Positions 51,973-60,487 of a stretch of 64,000 nt of DNA are shown in pieces. Made by a program: the position numbers and the translations under genes. The notes beneath the pieces were generated by a model. It ran no database searches, had not been told where the DNA came from, and saw only the letters and a program-made list of their open reading frames with translations. Source of the stretch: Natroniella sp046097105. GTDB lineage: Bacteria; Bacillota; Halanaerobiia; Halobacteroidales; Halobacteroidaceae. The stretch lies in the NCBI RefSeq assembly GCF_046097105.1, contig NZ_CP175562.1, positions 434,001 through 498,000 on the forward strand, read 5' to 3'. Within the stretch, counting starts at the first letter, position 1. Each line of letters opens with the position of its first letter.

Positions 51973-52638
51973 ATGGAGGCTGGAGGGGTCTTAGATAGAT
52001 TAGAAGTTAACTTACAGCAGAAAAAGTCTGAGTATAATCGTCGCCAAGGAAAAAAAGAGCAGCTTTTGGAAGTAAAACAGCAAAAAGAAGATGACTTAGA
52101 GCAGATTAAAGTTGAACGCGATTTATTAGACAAGGTTAATATCTTGTTACAAGAGACTTCAGAGTATGCTAGAGAACAAGCTAAACAGCAGATAGAGGCC
52201 TTAGTAACTCAGGCCTTACAGTATATATTTGGAGAAGAATTCAGTTTTGAAATTGAGCTTAAAACCCACAGGAGTCGACCTTGGGCTGAGTTTTATGTTA
52301 TTTCTCAAAGGGGAGATTATAAATTAAAGAACAAACCTCAAGATGCTAGAGGTGGAGGGGTAGTTGATGTGGTTTCTTTGGCTTTGCGGGTAGCTATTTT
52401 GCAGTCCTATCAACATCCACCATTGGCTGGACCTTTAGTTTTAGATGAGCCGGCTAAGCATGTTAGTGAGGAGTATATTGTTAATGTAACTCAATTTTTG
52501 AAGAAAGTAAGTGAAATGTTTTCTAGACAAGTTATAGTTGTAACTCATCAGTGCCATTTAAGTCAGGTAGCTGATAAATCATTTAGAGTAGAGCTGGCTG
52601 GAGAAGAAAGCCAGGTAACAACTGATATTATATCTTGA
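51973..52638 (+). CDS. C-terminal half of a split SbcC/Rad50-like ATPase
   Basis: A 221-residue protein. The first 85 residues are coiled coil. Then comes the C-lobe of an SMC/Rad50 ATPase: a degenerate signature ARGGGVVDVVSLALRVAIL (Arg126, Gly127-129) in place of LSGGE, Walker B GPLVLDEPAKHV (Asp158, Glu159), and an H-loop VVTHQ (His192). No Walker A is present. Together with the gene at 50252 the complete set of ATPase motifs is present once. The coil is much shorter than the roughly 285-residue ascending arm. Confidence 0.82.
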   Translation: MEAGGVLDRLEVNLQQKKSEYNRRQGKKEQLLEVKQQKEDDLEQIKVERDLLDKVNILLQETSEYAREQAKQQIEALVTQALQYIFGEEFSFEIELKTHRSRPWAEFYVISQRGDYKLKNKPQDARGGGVVDVVSLALRVAILQSYQHPPLAGPLVLDEPAKHVSEEYIVNVTQFLKKVSEMFSRQVIVVTHQCHLSQVADKSFRVELAGEESQVTTDIIS

Positions 52639-52824
52639 CATAGTTAGATGAAGAAGATAAAATGTAAGCAGAGTACTTTTTGTTTTGAGACTTCATCTAT
52701 AAGGCTCAGTATTGGATTTATTATAGGTTGGCCCTACAAAAATGAAATAGCAACTTTGAGTTTAAGATTAATAATCGAAATATATTGAACTTGACAATTA
52801 AATAGGAAATGGAGGTGAGATAGA

Positions 52825-54357
52825 TTGACAAGTTTTTTGATAGTTATTAGTGGGTTAATAATAGGAACTATTATTGGCTTTATAATTAGAAAATATATTG
52901 CAGAAAGTAAGATTGAATCTGCTGAAAAAGAAGCTGAAAAGATTAAAGATAATGCTACTAGAGAATCTGAGTCTATCAAAAGAGAGATTTTAGTAGAAGC
53001 TAAAGAAGAAGCACATGAAATTAAAGAAGAAGTTGAGCAAGATTGTAGGGAACGCCGAAATGAGTTACAAGAGTTTGAAAAGAGGTTATTAAAGAAGGAA
53101 GAAAATTTAGAGAATAAAGCTGATAATTTGGCTAAAAAGGAAGATATCATTAAAAAGAGAGAGACAGTTACAAAACAAAAGAAAGAAGAGATTGAAAAGC
53201 TACATCAAAAGCATGTTAATCGATTAGAAGAGTTGTCTGGATTGACAACTGAAGAAGCTAAAAATTTATTATTAAATCGAGTAGAAGATGAAATTGAACA
53301 TGAAACAGCTAAGATGATTAAAGAGTTGGAAGCTCAAGCTAGAGAAGAGGCAAATAAAAAGGCTAAAGAGATAATTTCATCTGCTATTCAAAGATGTGCT
53401 GCTGATCATGTAGCTGAGACAACCGTTTCTGTTGTATCTTTACCTAATGATGAAATGAAAGGGCGAATTATTGGTAGAGAAGGAAGAAACATCAGAGCTT
53501 TAGAAAGTTTAACAGGAATTGATTTGATTATTGATGATACCCCAGAGGCAGTTGTGTTATCTGGATTTGATCCGATTAGACGGGAGATTGCACGCATTGC
53601 CTTAGAAAAATTAATTGTAGATGGAAGAATTCATCCGGCTCGAATTGAAGAGATGGTTGAAAAAGCTAAGGAAGAAATTAATGATACAATTTATGAAGTT
53701 GGAGAACAAGCAACTTTTGATACTGGGGTTCATGGGTTAAATAATAAAATCATAAAGTTATTGGGTAGATTGAAATATCGTACTAGTTATGGACAGAATG
53801 TTTTACAACATTCTATTGAAGTTTCTTATTTAGCTGGAGTTATGGCAGCAGAATTAGGAGCGGATATTAATATAGCTAAAAGAGCTGGTCTATTGCATGA
53901 TTTAGGAAAAGCAATCGATCATGAAGTTGAAGGACCACATGCTAAAATTGGAGCTGATATAGCGAGAAAGCATGGTGAATCAGAAAAGATAATTCATGCA
54001 ATTGCTGCTCATCATGATGATGTTAAAGCTAATTCGATTGAGGCTGTTTTAGTTGCTGCGGCTGATGCTGTTTCTGCAGCAAGACCTGGAGCGAGACGTG
54101 AAACGCTTGAGTCTTATGTAAAGAGATTAGAAAATTTAGAGAATATAGCTGATTCATTTAATGGAGTAAATAAAGCTTATGCTATTCAAGCTGGACGGGA
54201 GATTAGAATTATGGTAGAACCTGATCAAGTTGATGATGCTAAAGCAAGTAAGTTAGCTTATAATGTCTCTAAGAAGGTTGAGGATGATTTAGAATATCCA
54301 GGTCAAATTAAGGTAACAGTAGTACGTGAAACAAGAGCAGTAAATTATGCTAAATAA
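52825..54357 (+). CDS. rny: Ribonuclease Y
   Basis: Membrane-anchored endoribonuclease that starts mRNA decay. It has 510 residues from a TTG start seven bases after GGAGGTG. N-terminal membrane helix (FLIVISGLIIGTIIGFII), coiled coil (about 25-195), KH domain (GRIIGREGRNIRALESLTGI), and HD domain with HSIEVSYLAGV and LLHDLGKAIDHE. A 186-base gap without a gene separates it from the Rad50-like cassette. ymdB, its usual neighbour, lies one gene downstream. Confidence 0.96.
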   Translation: MTSFLIVISGLIIGTIIGFIIRKYIAESKIESAEKEAEKIKDNATRESESIKREILVEAKEEAHEIKEEVEQDCRERRNELQEFEKRLLKKEENLENKADNLAKKEDIIKKRETVTKQKKEEIEKLHQKHVNRLEELSGLTTEEAKNLLLNRVEDEIEHETAKMIKELEAQAREEANKKAKEIISSAIQRCAADHVAETTVSVVSLPNDEMKGRIIGREGRNIRALESLTGIDLIIDDTPEAVVLSGFDPIRREIARIALEKLIVDGRIHPARIEEMVEKAKEEINDTIYEVGEQATFDTGVHGLNNKIIKLLGRLKYRTSYGQNVLQHSIEVSYLAGVMAAELGADINIAKRAGLLHDLGKAIDHEVEGPHAKIGADIARKHGESEKIIHAIAAHHDDVKANSIEAVLVAAADAVSAARPGARRETLESYVKRLENLENIADSFNGVNKAYAIQAGREIRIMVEPDQVDDAKASKLAYNVSKKVEDDLEYPGQIKVTVVRETRAVNYAK

Positions 54358-54410
54358 TAAATAATAAGGGATAATCACTTTAAAGTGATTATCCCTTATT
54401 ATTTATTATT
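54353..54410 (+). terminator. 58-base perfect palindrome over the rny stop codon
   Basis: Both arms are 29 bases and match without error; the centre reads ATAATCACTTT / AAAGTGATTAT. The left arm includes the TAA stop. Its outer part is repeats of AAT/ATT. It should terminate rny and would also work in reverse. Confidence 0.85.
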
Positions 54411-54565
54411 ATCTTAAATTAGATATTAATTATTAATTAATGTAAATTTACTTGATAATTAAAATAAAAGTTATAATTTTCAATTTTATTTTACACTATC
54501 TAAGCAGGATTTGCTGAATTTAATACAGAATAGTATATATTGAAACCTAAAAGGAGTGGTAGTAA

Positions 54566-55087
54566 ATGAAGGCAAATAAACAAACTAATAAGTCAGACAG
54601 TAGTATAGAGCTATTAACTTCTATTTTGTTGAATTATCCTGTAATAAATACTGTAAATATTAATTTAGAAGAAAGAGAATTAGAGATATCTTTTTTGGTT
54701 GAGGATCCAATTACTGATATTAGTTGGGAAGAAGTTCAAGATTATTTAATGTGTAATTTTAATTTGTTTAATAAGCTTCAAAAAAGGGATAGAGATTTGA
54801 TCAAATTTCAAATAATTAAAGAAAGTTATTCTGATTTGAGTAAGATAAGTTTAGTTAGGAATTTGAATAAGTTATCACAGCAGGAAATGGATTTTATGAT
54901 CAAGTTAATTAAAGAAACATTCGGAGAAAAGTTATTAGAAAATCAATTATATGACCAAAATTTATCTTTTGATTTAGCTGAATCGATTGATGGGATGTTA
55001 GCTCAAATAGAGCAGTTAGAATATAGAGAGAAATATTTAGGATTTAGGGAAGAGGACAGAATCTTGGTTTTTAATAAAAATAAGTAA
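54566..55087 (+). CDS. Uncharacterised protein between rny and ymdB
   Basis: A 173-residue hydrophilic cytoplasmic protein. An alpha/beta N-terminal half (VINTVNINLEERELEISFLV) is followed by a helical C-terminal half with DFMIKLIKETFGEKLLENQL and a final charged YREKYLGFREEDRILVF. There is one cysteine, and no signal or membrane helix. The ribosome site is AAAGGAG. I recognise no family. Confidence 0.7.
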   Translation: MKANKQTNKSDSSIELLTSILLNYPVINTVNINLEERELEISFLVEDPITDISWEEVQDYLMCNFNLFNKLQKRDRDLIKFQIIKESYSDLSKISLVRNLNKLSQQEMDFMIKLIKETFGEKLLENQLYDQNLSFDLAESIDGMLAQIEQLEYREKYLGFREEDRILVFNKNK

Positions 55088-55138
55088 AAAGTACATATTT
55101 TTTGTCGCATTGGTTATAATTAAGAAAGGGGAATTGAT

Positions 55139-55927
55139 GTGAAAGTACTGATGATTGGTGATATAGTAGGAAGAGCAGGTAGAAGAGCGGTCAGGGAATT
55201 GTTACCTGTAATTAAGGAAGAGTATGAAATTGATTTTGTGATTGCTAATGGAGAAAATGCAGCCGGGGGGTTTGGTTTGACTGAAGCAGTAGTAGAAAAT
55301 TTAACCGATTATGGTATAGATTTGTTAACAACTGGCAATCATACTTGGGATAATAAGGATATTTTTGAATTTATTAATAAAACTACAAGGGTAATTAGAC
55401 CTTATAATTATCCTACTCAAGTACCGGGTGTTGGAATTAAAATTATTGAAAAAGAATATTTGAGCTTAGGAGTTATTAACTTAATTGGAAGGGTCTATTT
55501 AGGAGATTATAATTGCCCTTTTCGTTCTTTAGATCAGGCTGTAGAAAAGGTTGTAGATAAAGTAGATGGAATTGTTGTTGATTTTCATGCTGAGGCTACT
55601 TCAGAGAAGGAAGCATTAGGCTGGTATGCAGATGGCAAGGTAGGAGCAGTTGTAGGAACCCATACACATGTTCAGACAGCTGATGAGAGGGTTTTGCCTC
55701 ATAATACAGCGTATATGACTGATTTAGGGATGACGGGAGCTATCGATTCAATCTTGGGAATGAATATTGATGAACCGTTAGAGAGATTTCTAACCCAAAT
55801 GCCACAAAGATTTAAAGTGGCTACTGGAGATACTCAATTATGTGGTTTAATGGTAGATATTGATGATAAAACAGGAAAAGCTAAGAAGGTTAAGAGAATT
55901 ACAAGAATACATAAGCTTAATAGTTAA
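55139..55927 (+). CDS. ymdB: YmdB-type metallophosphoesterase
   Basis: Dimetal phosphoesterase of the YmdB/TIGR00282 family, 262 residues from a GTG start behind AAAGGGGA. It opens MKVLMIGDIVGRAGRRAVRE. It has NGENAAGG, TGNHTWDNK, DFHAEATSEKEALGWY and VGTHTHVQTADE. Bacillus YmdB hydrolyses 2',3'- and 3',5'-cyclic nucleotides and affects motility and biofilm choices. Position between rny and spoVS matches other Firmicutes. Confidence 0.94.
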   Translation: MKVLMIGDIVGRAGRRAVRELLPVIKEEYEIDFVIANGENAAGGFGLTEAVVENLTDYGIDLLTTGNHTWDNKDIFEFINKTTRVIRPYNYPTQVPGVGIKIIEKEYLSLGVINLIGRVYLGDYNCPFRSLDQAVEKVVDKVDGIVVDFHAEATSEKEALGWYADGKVGAVVGTHTHVQTADERVLPHNTAYMTDLGMTGAIDSILGMNIDEPLERFLTQMPQRFKVATGDTQLCGLMVDIDDKTGKAKKVKRITRIHKLNS

Positions 55928-55963
55928 TAAATCAAATAAAAAGAATAAATTTTTATTATTTAT

Positions 55964-55992
55964 GAAGGAATTTTTTTGTAAATATTGAAATA
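55964..55992 (+). promoter_or_regulatory. Sigma-H-type promoter of spoVS
   Basis: GAAGGAATT (55964-55972) fits RnAGGAwWW completely. After 11 bases ATTGAAATA (55984-55992) fits RnnGAATww with one mismatch. Bacillus spoVS is sigma-H dependent, so the match is expected. Confidence 0.65.
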
Positions 55993-56029
55993 AGTATATA
56001 CATGAAATGAAAAAAAGGAGGTATTTTAC

Positions 56030-56290
56030 ATGGAAGTATTAAAGGTATCATCTAGTTCAAGTCCAAATTCAGTAGCTGGAGCTCTAGCCGGAGTTTTAAG
56101 AGAAAGAGGTGGAGCAGAGCTTCAAGCAATAGGAGCTGGAGCATTAAACCAAGCGGTTAAAGCAGTAGCTATCGCCAGAGGATTTGTAGCACCAAGTGGT
56201 GTTGATTTAATCTGTATTCCAGCTTTTACTGATATTGAGATTGATGGTGAAGAGAGAACGGCTATTAAATTGATTGTAGAGCCAAGATAA
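56030..56290 (+). CDS. spoVS: Stage V sporulation protein S
   Basis: A small AlbA-superfamily protein of 86 residues, highly conserved: EVLKVSSSSSPNSVAGALAG, then ALNQAVKAVAIARGFVAPSG and IPAFTDIEIDGEERTAIK. It affects sporulation septation and coat formation. The AAAGGAGG site before the ATG is strong. A sigma-H-type promoter precedes it and a terminator follows, so it is monocistronic. Confidence 0.97.
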   Translation: MEVLKVSSSSSPNSVAGALAGVLRERGGAELQAIGAGALNQAVKAVAIARGFVAPSGVDLICIPAFTDIEIDGEERTAIKLIVEPR

Positions 56291-56328
56291 GTTCTAATAT
56301 AATTAAATAATTAAGTAGCATGAGGAAG

Positions 56329-56372
56329 ACAACCTGCAACTCTGATAATTCAGAATTTCAGGTTGTTTTTTT
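56329..56372 (+). terminator. Terminator after spoVS
   Basis: ACAACCTG pairs with CAGGTTGT, with an inner TCTGA/TCAGA stem, then seven T. Confidence 0.9.
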
Positions 56373-56574
56373 GTTGTTAAAATTGTGGATAATTTACTGT
56401 TTTTAAGGTCTTTAATGATTTAATTAATTTTAAAATTTAATCTTAGAGTATGGCTGAAGGTTATTTTGTTATTATAGATGGATTTTTAGTTGAATAATTT
56501 TTATTGTTTAGATAAAACTAGATATTGATAAGCTAGTAATTGAAATTACAACTAGTTTGAACTTGGGGGGATTA

Positions 56575-57318
56575 ATGAAAATGCCAATCGGGATTATAAT
56601 TTTAATTGTAATACAGTTTTTAATTTATTTTGGTGTTGCGGAAGAGATGCTTAATGAAATGGGATTAACCACAGGTACGGCTGTTCTTTTTTTAACTTTA
56701 ATGATTTTAGGAAGCTTTGTTGATATTCCAATTAGTAGTTCACCAGTAGTTACTCTTAATGTTGGAGGTGCAATTCTTCCTATTGCGTTGGCCCTTTATA
56801 TTTTATTTAATGTAAAAGAAAAGAGAGTTATCTATAGAACTTTGTTAGCTGTTTTGATTGCTGGTGGGGTAATTTATGGTGTCAATACATTATTTCAATT
56901 TGAAGAAGGGCATACTTTATTTGATATTAATTATTTATATCCATTTATTGCAGCAGTAGTTTCATACTTAATTGCACGTTCAAGAAGAGCAGCTTTTATT
57001 ACAGGAGCGTTAGGTTTTTTAATGTATGATTTGATCCATCTTGGTAGAATTACTTTAGGAGGAATACCAGGGGAAGCAGAAATTGGTGGAGCCGGTGCTT
57101 TTGATGCAATAGTACTTAGTGGTATTTTTGCTGTCTTATTAGTAGAGATTTTTGGTGAGGTAAGAGAAAGGTTAGTAGCGGGCAATAATAAAAGTAAAAA
57201 AGATAGAGATAATAACAGGAGTTTTGATCGGAAGTTAGTTCATTCTGAGTTTGGAGAATTAGGTTATAAAAAGAAAGAAGAGCAATCAGAAAAGCGAGGT
57301 GAAGATGATGAAGAATAG
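56575..57318 (+). CDS. DUF1614-like membrane protein
   Basis: A 247-residue polytopic protein with about six hydrophobic helices and a charged C-terminal tail of about 45 residues. LGSFVDIPISSSPVVTLNVG followed by GGAILPIALALYIL, and a later GGIPGEAEIGGAGAFDAIVL stretch, match the DUF1614 pattern as I know it. I start at ATG 56575 behind GGGGGG, not at the upstream TTG. Its end overlaps spoIIP, so a sporulation role is likely, but no function is known. Confidence 0.75.
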   Translation: MKMPIGIIILIVIQFLIYFGVAEEMLNEMGLTTGTAVLFLTLMILGSFVDIPISSSPVVTLNVGGAILPIALALYILFNVKEKRVIYRTLLAVLIAGGVIYGVNTLFQFEEGHTLFDINYLYPFIAAVVSYLIARSRRAAFITGALGFLMYDLIHLGRITLGGIPGEAEIGGAGAFDAIVLSGIFAVLLVEIFGEVRERLVAGNNKSKKDRDNNRSFDRKLVHSEFGELGYKKKEEQSEKRGEDDEE

Positions 57319-58420
57319 GATAGGTTACAAGGTAATAATCATTTTAGCAATTTTTTTGATTATTAACTTAGCAATAAAACCAAGATCTTTTGCTCATCTT
57401 GCTGAGGAAGGTTATTTTAATGTGATAGATGAGGAGACAGAGGAGGTTGTTTTTAGTACTGCTAAGAGTATTAGTGTCAATGATTATTTTATTACACAGG
57501 ACAATAAGCAGTATAGAATTATTGAGGTTGATAAAGACGAAGGAGAAGGTGTTGCTGAGTTTGAAAAGAAGATTGAGTTATTAGAAGGTAGAGATGATAT
57601 TGTAGCCTTGACACAAGGATTGCTTGCTCAGCAAGAGGATAGAATGATTGGTTTATATAACACTCATAATCCAGAGTCATATCTACCAGAGAGTGGAACT
57701 GAAGCTAAGCCTGGGGATGGAGATATCTTTCCAGTTACAGAGAGATTTAAGGGAAGTTTAGAAGAAAAGGGAATAGAGGTAGTTCATGATAGGTCACATC
57801 ATGATCCCATTGATGGTGGTGCTTATCAACGATCAAGAACTACTGCTAAAAAGTTGGCCCAACAGGCCCCCGACACAATATTAGATGTCCATAGGGATGG
57901 TGTTCCTGATCCTGAAGAATATTTAACAACTATCAATGGGGAAGAAGTAGCTCAAGTTAGATTAGTAGTAGGACGACAAAATCCAGGTATGGAAGCTAAT
58001 GATGAATTTGCTAAGCAGATTAAAGCAGTTGCTGATGAACTTTATCCAGGGTTAATTAAGGATATTTTCTATGCTGATGGAACTTATAACCAGGATTTGT
58101 CTCCACGGGCAATGTTATTAGAGTTCGGAACTCATACTTTATCTAGAGAACAAGCTGCTGCTAGTACAGTATATTTCGCTGATGTTATGGAACAGTTATT
58201 ATATGGTGGTGTTGATGGAGAAGGAGTACAGGATGAAGCTGCACAATCTACAGGTGCTCTTAGATCAGTAGGGATTATCTTAGCTATTGTACTAGTTGGT
58301 GGTGCAATATTGTTGGTATTCAATTCAGGTAGTATCCAGGGAGCAATAGATAGAATTAAAAATTTAGGTGGATTGGGAAGTTCACTAGGAATCAAGAAAG
58401 AAGAAGATGATGATGAGTAG
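57305..58420 (+). CDS. spoIIP: Stage II sporulation protein P
   Basis: Cell-wall amidase/endopeptidase of the DMP engulfment machinery, about 371 residues. N-terminal anchor helix (about 8-25). The catalytic domain carries IGLYNTHNPESYLPESGTE, where YHTHTSESY is usual, then DRSHHDPIDGGAYQRSRTT, DVHRDG, VVGRQNPG and LLEFGTHTLSREQA. A second hydrophobic segment lies near the C-terminus (VGIILAIVLVGGAILLVF). Starts at 57299, 57305 and 57308 are all in frame. It overlaps the DUF1614 gene and leads into YIEGIA. Confidence 0.92.
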   Translation: MMKNRIGYKVIIILAIFLIINLAIKPRSFAHLAEEGYFNVIDEETEEVVFSTAKSISVNDYFITQDNKQYRIIEVDKDEGEGVAEFEKKIELLEGRDDIVALTQGLLAQQEDRMIGLYNTHNPESYLPESGTEAKPGDGDIFPVTERFKGSLEEKGIEVVHDRSHHDPIDGGAYQRSRTTAKKLAQQAPDTILDVHRDGVPDPEEYLTTINGEEVAQVRLVVGRQNPGMEANDEFAKQIKAVADELYPGLIKDIFYADGTYNQDLSPRAMLLEFGTHTLSREQAAASTVYFADVMEQLLYGGVDGEGVQDEAAQSTGALRSVGIILAIVLVGGAILLVFNSGSIQGAIDRIKNLGGLGSSLGIKKEEDDDE

Positions 58421-58434
58421 AAGCGGGGGATAAA

Positions 58435-59334
58435 ATGAATGGGTATGAGCAGATGATCTTGTTAGGCATTGGTCTAGGTACCTTAGTTAGAATGATAGAG
58501 TTAAGGGTTGATTATAGGCAATATCCAGGATATCCTCATGGTTATGTTGTTCATTCGACCTTAGGGTTTATTGCTGCTGCTTTAGGTGCATTAGTTATTC
58601 CAGCTTTATTAGAAGAAAACTATGTTGCAGTTACAATTTTAGGAGCAGCAGCTCAACAGTTTCAAAGTATCAGAACAATGGAAAGAGATTTTTTAACTGA
58701 AATTGAGGCAACAGAATTGGTACCACGGGGGATAGCATATATAGAGAATATAGCTAAAGTATTTGAAGCAAGGAATTATTTAGCTATGATTACTGCTTTT
58801 GTTACAACAGTAGGGTATTATTTTTTTGATTTGATTGGAGGATTAATAGTTGGAGGATTGATTGCTTATATTTTAGATAAAATAATGGTTCAAAATACGG
58901 TAGGAGATATTGCTAATGTAAGAGTAAAGGACCTAGAGTTTTCCGGGCCAACAAATAGTAATATTGGAGTTGAAGGTGTAGTAATGATGAATGTAGGATT
59001 AAAAGAAGCCTTAGAACAATGGAAGGAATCAGGGATAGGGGTTGTAATTGAACCTAAAGATGATGATGCTCGAGCTACGTTAGCTAATATCGGTCAAAGG
59101 CAAGCAATTGTTCATGATGTAGCAAGTCAGTTAGGGGTTAAATTAGATATTGGAGTGGTTGATTATACTCCTTTAGCTAGATTAAATTTAGATACGGGAA
59201 GGGTTTATATGATTATTATCCCTATTGAGCCTGATGAAGAATGTGTTAAACAAGCAGTCAGTTCTACACCAATTTTAGAGGAGGCACGAAGGCGACCCTT
59301 ACAGTCGAAAGCAGGTAGTGCAGCTGCAGATTAG
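58435..59334 (+). CDS. YIEGIA family membrane protein
   Basis: A 299-residue membrane protein of a family restricted to spore-formers and named for a YIEGIA hexapeptide, here YIENIA (RGIAYIENIAKVFEARNYLA, about 97-116). Several N-terminal helices (about 4-20, 37-75, 118-152) are followed by a soluble C-terminal domain (about 160-299, GVVMMNVGLKEALEQWKESG). It starts 14 bases after spoIIP and is followed by its small partner gene. Function is unproven; genomic company points to sporulation. Confidence 0.85.
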   Translation: MNGYEQMILLGIGLGTLVRMIELRVDYRQYPGYPHGYVVHSTLGFIAAALGALVIPALLEENYVAVTILGAAAQQFQSIRTMERDFLTEIEATELVPRGIAYIENIAKVFEARNYLAMITAFVTTVGYYFFDLIGGLIVGGLIAYILDKIMVQNTVGDIANVRVKDLEFSGPTNSNIGVEGVVMMNVGLKEALEQWKESGIGVVIEPKDDDARATLANIGQRQAIVHDVASQLGVKLDIGVVDYTPLARLNLDTGRVYMIIIPIEPDEECVKQAVSSTPILEEARRRPLQSKAGSAAAD

Positions 59335-59344
59335 GGAGGTTTTT

Positions 59345-59536
59345 ATGGAAAGTAAAGATTTAACAGCTTTTGTCATGAAAAAAGAAGATAAAGAAAAAGT
59401 TGATAGTGGAGGGGTTCCAGTTTTATATGCTAGTGATGATGAAGAGTTAGAATATCTTTCCATGTTAATGGCTCGTTTGACAGATACTATGGTACATGAT
59501 CTGGGAAATGGAATTTATATCTTAATTAATCATTAG
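59345..59536 (+). CDS. Small YIEGIA-partner protein (capping subunit)
   Basis: A 63-residue acidic cytoplasmic protein from the ATG at 59345 behind AGGGAGG; the longer frame from 59318 overlaps the YIEGIA gene. SKDLTAFVMKKEDKEKVDSG and LMARLTDTMVHDLGNGIYIL resemble the small protein that accompanies YIEGIA genes in many spore-formers. That naming rests on family memory and position. Confidence 0.72.
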   Translation: MESKDLTAFVMKKEDKEKVDSGGVPVLYASDDEELEYLSMLMARLTDTMVHDLGNGIYILINH

Positions 59537-59547
59537 GAGTATAATAT

Positions 59548-59988
59548 ATGAAAATTATTTATTATGGTGAGTATGGTTTAGGACTACCATTGATAGTAGC
59601 TTCTTTTTATTTAGGAACTATTAACAATAAGAAAGATTTGTTAGAAAAATTAAATTTATTTGAACTAACTAATGAGCAGAATGCTGGTGAGTTGGTATGC
59701 ATAGGAACTGATGAATTAGGAAATGAAGTTTTTGTATTAGGATGTAAATCCCAAGTATCGCTTGTTAAAAGGATGTTATCAGGGTTTAGAGAGATTTTTG
59801 CCCTAAGAAATGAAGTGTTATTGATAGAGACTACTTCTTTTAATAATCTATTAATTAAAATAGGGAAATTATTAATAAAGTTTGGTTTTGCTAGTTTTGG
59901 ACTTTCAATTGTTAAAGCAGGAATCAATTCTGATTATGAACATATAAGACAGCAGGCAATTAAAATTAAAGAAAGGATAACTAATTAA
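59548..59988 (+). CDS. DUF3189 family protein, first copy
   Basis: A 146-residue protein opening MKIIYYGEYGLGLPLIVASF. It has a central GNEVFVLGCKSQVSLVKRML and a C-terminal helical end. It is paralogous to the next gene: both start MKxIYY, share a phase of PLxxxSxxLG, and have a VxxLG-xxxxxLxK core. DUF3189 proteins accompany YIEGIA in spore-formers. Function unknown. Compared with copy 2 it lacks the AHTS segment. Confidence 0.75.
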   Translation: MKIIYYGEYGLGLPLIVASFYLGTINNKKDLLEKLNLFELTNEQNAGELVCIGTDELGNEVFVLGCKSQVSLVKRMLSGFREIFALRNEVLLIETTSFNNLLIKIGKLLIKFGFASFGLSIVKAGINSDYEHIRQQAIKIKERITN

Positions 59989-59989
59989 G

Positions 59990-60463
59990 GTGAAGGTTAT
60001 ATATTATTGTTATGGAAGTGCTCATACTTCAGTCTTAGCTGCTGCTCTTCATGTAGGGTTGTTGCCATTACAGGAAAAAGCGGATAGTGAAACAATTAAA
60101 AACTTGCCTCATTATGATCAAATAGAGTCTGATCAAATAGGTTTACCTATTTTTTATGGCCAAGATGAGTCAAAGAATCAAGTTTATATTTTAGGATTGG
60201 GTGGGCAAAGAAAATTAATGAAGCAGATATTATATAATTATTTTCAGGTGTGTGAGATCAATACAACTGATATTATTCTAGTTAGTGCTTTAGTTCATGC
60301 TAATTTTTGGACTAAAATTGGAGGATTTTTATCTAGAAGATGTGGTATAGTTACTTTAGGTAGACCATTGACTATTTACTCGCTATTACAACAATATGAT
60401 TGTTATGTAGATTTAGTCTTGAATGTAAAAGAGAGATTAAGGCAGATAGCTGAAGCCGACTAG
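59990..60463 (+). CDS. DUF3189 family protein, second copy
   Basis: A 157-residue paralogue of the preceding gene, from a GTG start one base after its stop. VIYYCYGSAHTSVLAAALHV and LPIFYGQDESKNQVYILGLG are the more typical DUF3189 form, with Ser/Thr/His residues near the N-terminus that could be functional. It ends the sporulation-linked operon at a terminator. Confidence 0.8.
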   Translation: MKVIYYCYGSAHTSVLAAALHVGLLPLQEKADSETIKNLPHYDQIESDQIGLPIFYGQDESKNQVYILGLGGQRKLMKQILYNYFQVCEINTTDIILVSALVHANFWTKIGGFLSRRCGIVTLGRPLTIYSLLQQYDCYVDLVLNVKERLRQIAEAD

Positions 60464-60487
60464 TTTAAATAAGCTAGTCGGTTTGTT
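60456..60487 (+). terminator. Terminator after the DUF3189 pair
   Basis: CCGACTAG and CTAGTCGG pair over a ten-base loop that holds the stop codon region, followed by TTTGTTTG. Confidence 0.8.

Noticed and set aside
49283..52638. Prophage origin of the SbcD/split-Rad50 cassette
   Set aside because: No integrase, capsid, terminase or attachment repeats nearby; base composition and GGGCCAA sites look like the surrounding chromosome.
50252..52638. Frameshifted or broken single sbcC gene
   Set aside because: Each piece has its own start, stop and small intergenic spacer, and the break falls at the zinc hook; a simple frameshift would not give two intact ends and a third ORF. It cannot be excluded without read data.
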